From: Cafeteria roenbergensis
Taxonomy: Eukaryota; Sar; Bigyra; Bicosoecida; Cafeteriaceae
NCBI GenBank assembly: GCA_008330645.1
Contig: CM017891.1
Span: forward strand, 1 to 43,160
Length of the DNA stretch: 43,160 bases
Reading direction: 5' to 3'
This document shows, piece after piece, positions 35,150 through 43,160 of this stretch. Every line of letters begins with the position of its first letter. The stretch's first letter is position 1. The notes below the pieces were generated by a model. That model was not told the origin of the DNA. It worked only from the letters and a program-made list of their open reading frames with translations, and did no database searches. A program made the translations under genes and the position numbers.

Positions 35150-35383
35150 ATGCCTCAACTCGATAAAGAATTATTTACTGAATATTTTTTTGTAATCGCT
35201 GTCGTTTTATTAAGTTTACATTCAGATTATTATGTTTCAGAAAATTTTTTACGTTTGAATAGTCAATGATTCTTACACGATTTTTTTACCAAATCGCGTT
35301 TATTATTAAATTATGAAAAACAAGAATTTACTTTTTATGTAGATTTACTTATTGATAAATCTACAGCCATTTTTAAAAAATAA
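35150..35383 (+). CDS. atp8: ATP synthase subunit 8
   Basis: Small F0 stator subunit, 77 residues. The N-terminus begins MPQLDKELF, the hallmark of Atp8, followed by one membrane segment (FFVIAVVLLSL). The hydrophilic C-terminal half is not conserved. It sits 6 bases upstream of atp1, with atp6 following, a functional cluster. Confidence 0.9.
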
Positions 35384-35389
35384 AAATTT

Positions 35390-37195
35390 ATGAAAAAAAT
35401 CAATCAAAACTTAGAAATATTAAAAAACAAAGACCAAGTGAAAAAAACTAAAGTAAAAAAAATTGTAGTACGCCGTAAAAGAAAATATACGGCACAAGTA
35501 GACAAAAAAACTTCTAAAGTTCAACCTGTATTATTAGGTGAAGTTGAAAAAGTTAAAGATGGAGTTGCTTTTGTAACTCGTCTTGGAAACGTTCGTTTTA
35601 GTGAATTAGTTTCTTTTATACCAGCTCCTTCTCGTTTAAAAAGTTTACGTAGTAAAGGAAATAGCAATCTTATCGTTGAAGGTATGGTTGTTGGTATTGA
35701 ACAAGATTATATCTCTGTTATTATTTTTGGAGATGAGCGTTTTGTTAAAGTAGGAGATAGAGTACGTCCTCGTGGTAATATCGTAGCTATTAATGTAGGT
35801 ATCGGTTTATTAGGACGTGTTATTGATCCATTAGGAAATGTTTTAGATGATCCTTCTCGTCCAGTTGAATTAAATAAATCACCTAAAGATGATTTATTTA
35901 GAAATTATTATATTGGACGTGTTGTTACTGGATACTCTAGACCAGTTGAAATCCAAGCTCCTGGTATTATTGTACGTAAAAGTGTAAATAAACCTTTATT
36001 AACTGGATTAAATTGTGTAGATAGTATGGTGCCAATCGGATTAGGACAACGTGAGTTAATTATTGGAGATCGTCAAGTAGGTAAAACTGCTGTGGCTATT
36101 GATATGATTTTAAATCAAGCTTTTTTAAATGAAACTTTAAGAAATTCTTTATTATCATCTGAAGGAGCTGTTGTTAATAAATTATTACCTTCTAAACCTT
36201 GTTATTGTATTTATGTAGGAATTGGACAAAAACAGTCTACAATTGCTCGTATTGCAAAACTTTTAAAAAGACCTCGTACTTTATTTGAACGTAATGTTTC
36301 TACAAAACGTTCTTCTGTATTTAGTGCTTTAAATTATACTATTCTTGTAGCTTCTATTTCTTCAGATTCTGCACCAATTCAATTTTTAGCTCCATATACT
36401 GGATGTACTGTAGGAGAGTTATTTAGAGATTCTGGATCAAATGCAGTTATTGTATATGATGATTTATCTAAACAAGCAGTAGCTTACCGTCAAATGTCTT
36501 TATTATTACGTCGACCTCCAGGACGTGAAGCTTACCCTGGAGATGTATTTTATTTACATTCTCGTTTATTAGAACGTGCAGCACAAATGTCAGATGCTGT
36601 AGGAGGAGGTTCTTTAACTGCACTTCCTATTATTGAAACAATGGCAAATGATGTTTCTGCGTATATTCCAACTAATGTAATTTCTATTACTGATGGTCAA
36701 ATTTTCTTAGAAACTGAATTATTTAATCAAGGGATCCGTCCTGCAATTAATGTTGGTTTATCTGTAAGCCGTGTTGGATCTGCAGCACAATTTAAACCTA
36801 TGAAACAAATTGCTGGTACTCTTAAATTAGAATTAGCACAATATCGTGAAGTTATGGAATTTGCGAAATTTGGGGCAAGTTTAGATGCTGAAACCAAACG
36901 TCAATTAAATAGAGGAGCGAGACTTGTAGAATTATTAAAACAAGGACAATATGTACCTTTAGAAGTATCTGTTCAAATCGTATTTGTATTTTTAGGTATT
37001 TCTGGTCTTTTAGATGGACGTAAACTTGAAAACCTTGGACAGTTAAAAGCTGTTTTACGTTCTTATTTACGTCAAAATTATAAAGGAATGGTAACAAGTT
37101 CAAATTATTTGCAAACTGCAAATCAAATTGATCTTAATTTTAAAAAATTAGTGGTTAACGATACTCTTTACGTATTAGCTACAAATAATTTTTAA
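35390..37195 (+). CDS. atp1: ATP synthase F1 subunit alpha
   Basis: Non-catalytic nucleotide-binding subunit of F1. 601 residues against about 510 usual. The P-loop GDRQVGKT is at residues 226-233, followed by [45 protein letters not shown] (an invariant block, about 36450-36550) and the alpha-subunit end region. Extra length comes from a basic N-terminus of about 45 residues, a segment after the P-loop helix ([18 protein letters not shown]) and another after IARIAKLL. Presence in mtDNA is seen in oomycetes, jakobids and plants but not in ochrophyte algae such as diatoms. Confidence 0.98.
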   Translation: MKKINQNLEILKNKDQVKKTKVKKIVVRRKRKYTAQVDKKTSKVQPVLLGEVEKVKDGVAFVTRLGNVRFSELVSFIPAPSRLKSLRSKGNSNLIVEGMVVGIEQDYISVIIFGDERFVKVGDRVRPRGNIVAINVGIGLLGRVIDPLGNVLDDPSRPVELNKSPKDDLFRNYYIGRVVTGYSRPVEIQAPGIIVRKSVNKPLLTGLNCVDSMVPIGLGQRELIIGDRQVGKTAVAIDMILNQAFLNETLRNSLLSSEGAVVNKLLPSKPCYCIYVGIGQKQSTIARIAKLLKRPRTLFERNVSTKRSSVFSALNYTILVASISSDSAPIQFLAPYTGCTVGELFRDSGSNAVIVYDDLSKQAVAYRQMSLLLRRPPGREAYPGDVFYLHSRLLERAAQMSDAVGGGSLTALPIIETMANDVSAYIPTNVISITDGQIFLETELFNQGIRPAINVGLSVSRVGSAAQFKPMKQIAGTLKLELAQYREVMEFAKFGASLDAETKRQLNRGARLVELLKQGQYVPLEVSVQIVFVFLGISGLLDGRKLENLGQLKAVLRSYLRQNYKGMVTSSNYLQTANQIDLNFKKLVVNDTLYVLATNNF

Positions 37196-37201
37196 TAAAA
37201 T

Positions 37202-38332
37202 ATGTTAAATCTTTTATTAAATAATTTTAATTTTTTATTTAGTCCTTTTGAAGGTTTTAAAATTGCTTCTTGAAATCAAAATATTTTTACTTTAAATGAA
37301 GATATTTTTTTTTTTAATGAGCCTTTATGATTATGAAATGTAAGTTCTTCTGTAAGTTCAAGTTTTTTAAACGATCTTATTTGATTTGTAAGTAATGATG
37401 GTTTATTAATTTCATTAGCTATTTTTATTCTTTTTTTTGTAAGTTTCCAATTTTTTGGTTCTGATAAAAGCAGTACTGATAGCTCTACTTTTTCTGAAGT
37501 TCTTATTATTTTTTTAATTTTAATTACCTTTACTTTTTTAGGTCAAAGTTTATTTTTTTATAGCCAAATTTTAGAAGGGAATTCTTTAATTCTTTCTTCG
37601 GCAGTAACTGAATCTTTTTTCTTAGATTTTTTTTTTAATAAAGATTTATGAGGATTTTTTTTAATTCTTTTATTCTTTTTTTTATTATCTAGTGGTTCGT
37701 TATCAAATTTAACTTTATTTCCTAAAGGAGATTTAGATCATTTTTCTAACAGTTTTTATACATTTAGTTTAGATTTATTTTCTAGTACTCTTGAATTACG
37801 TACTGAAAAAGAAGTTCAAAATTTTCAAGAATTCTTTTGAAAAGTAAATGCTATTTTTGGGTTTATTTTTTTAGCAAATTCTATAGGGATGATTCCTTTT
37901 TCTACTACAATTACTAGTAACTTAACTAATACTTTTTTTATTGCATTCACAGTATTTTTTGTAGTAATTGGAACTATGGTTTTTGAAAAAGGTTTTACTC
38001 ACTTTCTTGAATTATTTTTACCTTCAGGAACTCCTTTAGGATTAATTCCTATTTTAGTTCCTCTTGAATTATTTTCTTATTCTTTCCGTTTAGTAAGTCT
38101 TTCTGTACGTTTATTTGCAAATATGTTTGCAGGGCATACTCTTATGAAAGTATTTTCTGGATTTAGTTGATCTTTACTTTTAGTAGGGGGATCTTTTACT
38201 TTAATCCATTATTTACCAGTATTAATTCTTTTTGCGTTAACTTTATTAGAATTAGGGGTTGCTGCTATTCAATCTTACGTTTTTGCAGTTTTAAGTTTAT
38301 TGTATATTCGCGATATTTTTGCGGGGCATTAA
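37202..38332 (+). CDS. atp6: ATP synthase subunit a, enlarged
   Basis: F0 proton-channel subunit. 376 residues against about 250. The start has the familiar SPFEGFKI motif. A region of about 125 residues (about 90-215) with two added hydrophobic segments and a hydrophilic stretch then precedes the normal core. The core includes ANSIGMIPFS and LVSLSVRLFANMFAGHTL, which carries the essential arginine near residue 303; the protein ends in IQSYVFAVLSLLYIRD. The frame is intact with UGA as Trp, and it is 6 bases after atp1. Confidence 0.97.
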
Positions 38333-38351
38333 TTTTATTTTTAATGTATCC

Positions 38352-38423
38352 TGGAGTATAGCCAAGAGGAAAGGCATCAGTTTTTGATACTGATATGCAA
38401 AGGTTCGAATCCTTTTACTCCAA
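38352..38423 (+). tRNA. trnQ(uug): tRNA-Gln(UUG)
   Basis: Acceptor TGGAGTA pairs perfectly with TACTCCA, T arm AAAGG-TTCGAAT-CCTTT, anticodon TTG in TTTTGAT. Confidence 0.95.
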
Positions 38424-38457
38424 ATTTTAAGATTTTTAAGCAAAGAGTTTTCTTTAT

Positions 38458-40112
38458 AGAATTAAATGGGTTTGATCCTGGCTCAGAGTGAACGCTTATG
38501 GTATGCTTTACACATGCAAGTTTAATGAAAAAAAAAATAAAATTACTGATTTTTTTAATCTTATTTTTTTATTATAGCGAACGGGTGAGTAAAAACTTTT
38601 TTTTACCAATCAATTTAAGAAATTCGTGCAATATGAAAATCTTAAATAAAAAAATTTTTTTAGGAAAATTTGTAAAAGACTATATGTTGTTGGTTGATGA
38701 AAAAAGAAAGTATTAGGTTGTTGGTTTTCCAAGCCGAAGATGCTTAGTTGGTCTGAGAGGATGTACAACCACATTGGGACTGAGACAAGGCCCTGACTTT
38801 TAAAGGCTGCAGTGGGGAATATTGGACAATGAGAGAAATCTTGATCCAGCAAAATCAGATGGTAGGACGCCGACACAAGAAGGCTGTAAGAGTATTCAGG
38901 CGAGGTTGTAAATATCTAATAAAAAAAAAGATGATGACTTTTTTTTAGAATAGTCCCGGTAAACTTCGTGCCAGCAGCCGCGGTAATACGAAGGGGGCAA
39001 GCGTTATTCAAAAAAACTGGGCGTAAAGGGCTTTTAGATGGTATAAAGAGAGTTATTAGCTAAAGTTCTTAATTAAGGTAAGAATTGTCTAATAAAACAT
39101 TTAAACTTTGAGTAGCAAGTGGATAGGATTTATTTTTTTAGTTGAGGTGGCATTCGTCTATAAAAAAAGGAGGATCTTGGGTGAAAACATCCTATTGTTT
39201 GCGTACTGACGTCAATAAAGCAAAAGCATAGGGAGCAAACAGGATTAGATATCCTGGTAGTCTATGCCCTGACCGATGGGTATTAAAAAATTAATGTGTT
39301 TTTATAATTAACGTGTAAATACTTCGCCTGGGGACTACGGTCGCAAGACTAAAACTCAAAGGAATTGACGGGGGCTCTTTACAAACGGTGGAGCATGTGG
39401 TTTAATCTGATAATCCGCGTAAAACCTTACCAGTTCTAACTCGGTGTTGCATGGCTGTCGTCAGCCCGTGTTGTGAAATGTAGTGCTTGGGCATTCAACG
39501 GGCAAGACCCTCAATAAAATTTTATATAAATTTTAGAAAGATAGTTTAAGGAGGAGTGATTATTCTTTGGGAATCAAAGGGTTATTTGCGTAAAAGCTTA
39601 TAATTTAGAATCCCTATTTTAAAAAAGTAAGTAGTACTTGCTTTAACAAAATTGTGAAAAATGTTTACTCTTGCTTCTAAGGAAATGAGGTTGAAGTCAA
39701 GTCGTCATGGCTCTTCGAACTGGGCTACACATGTGCTACAATGATTATTACAAAATATAAAATTTTTTTTATGAAGTGAAACAGTGATGAAATTTTTTTA
39801 AAAATAATCTTAGTACGGAGTATAAACTGCAACTCGTTTATATGAAGTAGGAATCGTTAGTAATCGTGAATCAGAACGTTACGGTGAATAGACTTAGGGT
39901 CGTGTACACACCGCCCGTCACGTCAGGGGAGTAAAATTGGCCTGAACATTCAATACTATTTTTTTAAGGAAAATTTTATATTCTTAATACTATAAAGGTT
40001 TTAAGTGGTATATTTAAATTTTCAACTTGAATTTTTAGTTTGGTGGAGGGACGATTTTGTGACCGTGATGAAGTCGTAACAAGGTAATCGTAAGGGAACT
40101 TGCGGTTGGAAA
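38458..40112 (+). rRNA. rns: Small subunit ribosomal RNA
   Basis: Mitochondrial 16S-like rRNA. Conserved blocks: GGGTTTGATCCTGGCTCAG near 38468, the 530 loop GTGCCAGCAGCCGCGGTAAT at about 38969, the 790 loop GGATTAGATATCCTGGTAG near 39242, AAAGGAATTGACGGGGG near 39357, TGTACACACCGCCCGTCA near 39903, and GAAGTCGTAACAAGGTAA near 40069. The 3' end follows GCGGTTGGA without the CCTCC anti-Shine-Dalgarno sequence. Some variable regions are shortened. Ends are uncertain by about 10 bases. Confidence 0.96.
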
Positions 40113-40182
40113 GAACTATATATATTTTTTTTATTTTTATTTTTGTAAGAGTATCTTATAAAAATTTTATTTTTTTATTTTT

Positions 40183-40249
40183 CGCGGTGCAGATGGTCAC
40201 GTCTGGGCTCATAACCCGGGACGTGAAGGTTCGATTCCTTCCACCGCGC
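40183..40249 (+). tRNA. trnfM(cau): tRNA-fMet(CAU), initiator, with a shortened D arm
   Basis: Acceptor CGCGGTG pairs with CACCGCG, T arm GAAGG-TTCGATT-CCTTC, anticodon loop CTCATAA on a stem with three consecutive G-C pairs (GGG/CCC), the initiator hallmark. Only 13 bases lie between the acceptor and anticodon stems instead of about 19-22, so the D arm is reduced or rearranged. Confidence 0.88.
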
Positions 40250-40270
40250 TATATTAAAATTTTATTTATT

Positions 40271-40885
40271 ATGGCTTTTTATAATTTGAAAAACTATTCA
40301 AAAAAAACAAAATCTTTAACTATTTTACAAAAATTTTTACGTATTAGTGGAGAAGCAATTCCACGTTTTTGTTATTATCAATTTTTACCTGTAGCAGGAA
40401 ATTGTCGTATGTGTCTTGTTGATGTGAAAGGGAGCCCTAAGCCTATAGTAGCTTGTGCGTCTCCTTATGCACCTTCTATGCGAATTAATGTTGAAAGTCC
40501 ATTAACGCAAAAAGCACGTGAAAGTGTGCTTGAATTTCTTTTATTAAATCATCCTTTAGATTGTTTTATTTGTGATCAAGGAGGAGAATGTGATCTTCAA
40601 GAAAATTCACAAAAATATGGTTCGGATAAAAGTCGTAATTTTCGATATATGCGCCGCGCTGTAAAAAATAAAAATTTAGGTTTTATTATTAAGACTGAAA
40701 TGAATCGTTGTATTCATTGTGAAGGTTGTACTCGTTTTTATTCTGTTATGACAGGAAAACCATTATTAGGGACTCTCGGCCGTGGTTGACGTACTGAAAT
40801 AGATACTTATTTTAATAGCTTTTTATTATCAGAATTGTCAGGAAATTTGGCAGATAGATGTCCTGTAGGATATTCGTATATTTAA
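40271..40885 (+). CDS. nad11: NADH dehydrogenase subunit 11, first (iron-sulfur) half
   Basis: 204 residues, the electron-carrying N-terminal part of the complex I 75-kDa subunit. Ligands for three clusters are visible: Cys residues of FCYYQFLPVAGNCRMC and VACAS for the [2Fe-2S] centre; HPLDCFICDQGGEC (His plus three Cys); and RCIHCEGC with the later DRCPVG for a [4Fe-4S] centre. The protein stops six codons after that last motif, where the complete protein would enter its second domain; that domain is encoded at 4162-5514. It is next to nad1, 3 bases away. Confidence 0.96.
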
Positions 40886-40888
40886 ATT

Positions 40889-41899
40889 ATGTTTTTTTGA
40901 ATTTTAAAACAGATATTATATTTTTTAGCATTAATTATTTTTGTTCTTTTAAGTGTAGCGTTTTATGTTTTATTAGAACGTCAAATTTTAGGGCATGTTA
41001 CTCGTCGTCAAGGTCCTAGTACCGTAGGTATTTTTGGGTTGTTACAAACAATTGCTGATGCTTTAAAGTTATTAGCAAAAGAAAGTGTATTTCCTCGTAG
41101 TATTAATACTATTGTTTTTCTTTTTGCTCCTATATTTACATGTGGACTTGCACTTGCAAATTGAGTAGTTATTCCATTCGGAAATGGTTGAGCAATTGCT
41201 GATTTTAATTTAGGTGTTTTATATCTTTTAGCATTATCTTCATTAAGTGTTCATTCTATTATAATGGCAGGGTGATCAAGTAATTCTAAATATGCTTTTT
41301 TAGGAGCTTTACGTTCTGCAGCTCAAATGATTTCTTATGAAATTGCAATGGGGTTAATATTACTTTCTGTTATTTTATTAAGTCAGTCTTTAAATTTAAC
41401 CGATATTGTGATGGCTCAGTATAATGTATGATTTTTTATTCCTTTATTTCCTTTATTTTTAATGTTTTTAATTTGTATTTTAGCAGAAACAAATCGTCAT
41501 CCTTTTGATCTTCCTGAGGCAGAAGCTGAACTTGTTTCAGGATATAATGTAGAATATTCCGCTGTAGGTTTTGTATTATTTTTTTTAGCCGAGTATAATA
41601 ATATTATTATGATGTCAGCTTTTACTGCTATTTTATTCTTAGGAGGGTGAAATGTACCTTTTTATTCATTTTGATTCTTTGGTGATGGTATTTTACGTAA
41701 CATTTTTGAATCTTATTTATGACCTTCTCTTTTTTTTAGTATAAAAACTATTCTTGTAATGATTTTTTTTGTTATTATTCGTACTGCTTTACCTCGTTAT
41801 AGATATGATCAGTTAATGCGTTTAGGGTGAAAAATTTTTTTACCATTAGCTTTAGCTTTTTTAATTATTTATTTGAGTATTTTAAAATTATTTTGATAA
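40889..41899 (+). CDS. nad1: NADH dehydrogenase subunit 1
   Basis: Membrane subunit of complex I at the junction with the quinone site. 336 residues, normal. Conserved are [32 protein letters not shown] and the loop [28 protein letters not shown] (about 41475-41560), which line the quinone channel. The last Trp is TGA before TAA. Start ATG 40889 in an AAATTATG context. Confidence 0.98.
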
Positions 41900-41937
41900 C
41901 TTTTTAGACTATTTTTATTTGAAATTTTTACTATCTT

Positions 41938-43077
41938 ATGCAATCTATTATGTTAAGATTAAGACAAAATTCTTTATTTAATGTGTATGTTAACCACGCA
42001 GAGTGATATCCATCACCTGCGAATTTAAATTATTTTTGAGGGTTTGGTTCAATTGCTCTAGGAGTACTTGTTTCTCAAATTGTCAGTGGAGTTTTACTTG
42101 CAATGCATTATAACGCTAATATTAATTTAGCTTTTAATGATGTAGAGCATATTATGCGTGATGTTGTAGGAGGAGATGGTCTTCGCTACTTACACGCAAA
42201 TGGAGCTTCGATGTTTTTCATTTCTGTATATGTTCATATTGGACGTGGACTTTTTTATGGATCTTATTTTTATCCTAGAATTACTTTATGATATTCAGGA
42301 GTAATTTTATTCTTTTTAATGATGGCAGCAGGATTTTTAGGATATGTTCTTCCTTGAGGACAAATGAGTTTTTGAGGAGCTACTGTTATCACTAATTTTT
42401 TTTCTGCAATTCCAGTTGTAGGAGGAGCTATCGTTGAATGATTATGAGGAGGGTTTTCTGTAGATCAACCTACTTTAAATCGTTTTTTTAGTTTACATTT
42501 TTTAATTCCTTTTTTACTTGCAGGGGTAGCTATTATTCATATTGCTTTATTACATGAGCATGGTTCTAATAACCCTTTAGGTATTAATGAAAATATTAAA
42601 AAAATCCCTTTTTTAACTTATTATGGAATTAAAGATTTATTTGGTATTATGCTTTTTATTGTTTTTTTTGTATATTTTTTAGTGAACTGTCCTAATTTAT
42701 TAGGTCATGCTGATAACTATATCGAAGCTTTACCTTTAGTAACTCCAGCTCATATTGTACCAGAATGGTATTTTTTACCTTTTTATGCTATTTTACGTAC
42801 AATTCCTGATAAATTAGGTGGAGTTATTGCAATGGTTGTTGCTATTCTTATTTTATTGTCTCTTCCGTTTTTAGATACTTCTAAAATTCGTTCAGGACTT
42901 TTTAAACCATTACATTTTATTAATTTTATTCTTTTTATTTGTGTAACATTATGTTTAGGATGATTAGGACAATCTGTTGTAGAATTTCCTTTTAGTAATC
43001 TTTCTGAAGTTGTTACTATTTTATATTTTTTTTATTTTATATCACATTTCCGTTTAACTACTCAGTACGTTAAATAA
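41938..43077 (+). CDS. cob: Cytochrome b
   Basis: Core subunit of complex III, holding hemes bL and bH and both quinone sites. 379 residues, normal. Recognisable are [12 protein letters not shown], the heme-binding segments [19 protein letters not shown] and [29 protein letters not shown], and the Qo-site [18 protein letters not shown]. The PEW Trp is TGG while most others are TGA. It ends 9 bases before tRNA-Leu. Confidence 0.99.
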
Positions 43078-43086
43078 AAAGGTTTT

Positions 43087-43160
43087 GCTCTCTTGGTGGA
43101 ATAGGTAGACACAGTAGACTTAAAATCTATAAATTATCGGTTCAAGTCCGATAGAGAGTA
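43087..43160 (+). tRNA. trnL(uaa): tRNA-Leu(UAA)
   Basis: Acceptor GCTCTCT pairs with AGAGAGT, T arm ATCGG-TTCAAGT-CCGAT, anticodon TAA in CTTAAAA. Its discriminator A is the last base of the window, so in the circle it abuts rnl directly. It is the only leucine tRNA found and reads UUA/UUG. Confidence 0.95.

Noticed and set aside
38498-38716. ORFs within the small rRNA
   Set aside because: They lie inside a well-conserved rns and have no protein support.

Overview
This window looks like a complete mitochondrial genome, written out linearly from the 5' end of the large-subunit rRNA. The last gene, tRNA-Leu(UAA), ends on the final base and the rRNA begins at about base 1, which is what a circle cut at the rnl start would show. 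The DNA is very A+T rich and tightly packed, with no introns seen. UGA is read as tryptophan throughout (genetic code 4), matched by a tRNA-Trp with anticodon UCA. All stop codons I could place are UAA. Gene content points to a heterotrophic stramenopile, most likely a bicosoecid such as Cafeteria: atp1 and nad11 are present, the order rps14-rps8-rpl6-rps2-rps4 is kept, and tRNA-Thr is missing. From memory the published Cafeteria roenbergensis mtDNA is a circle of about 43 kb; I could not check identity.

Layout: rnl (1-2.6 kb); nad4 and the second half of a split nad11; tRNA-flanked cox3, cox1, cox2; nad6, nad4L; rpl14, rpl5, an orf that may be rpl10, rps12, nad7. nad5 follows as the only gene on the minus strand. 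A ribosomal block comes next (rps13, rpl2, rps19, rps3, rpl16, a large unassigned reading frame, rps10), then five tRNAs, nad9, a greatly enlarged nad2, and rps14, rps8, rpl6, rps2 and a giant rps4. Then come atp9, nad3, atp8, atp1, atp6, rns, the first half of nad11, nad1 and cob. There are 22 tRNAs.

The genes serve two jobs: complex I (nad), III (cob), IV (cox) and the ATP synthase (atp) on the inner membrane, and the mitochondrial ribosome (rRNAs, rps, rpl).

The most unusual features are these. (1) Lineage-specific protein inflation: rps4 is 1644 codons with about 1400 residues between its S4 domain and its conserved C-terminus, rps3 is 713, nad2 carries about 325 extra residues including an acidic Ser-rich stretch, and atp6 has about 125 extra. 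(2) Four places where a gene continues in the +1 frame past a UAA: rpl2, two in the unassigned reading frame, and nad2. These are either single extra bases in homopolymers or true +1 frameshifting. (3) nad11 is split into two distant genes that together cover the whole protein. (4) Three short spacers near atp9 and atp8 have RNA-like folding, one of them of 5S rRNA size with a closing helix.
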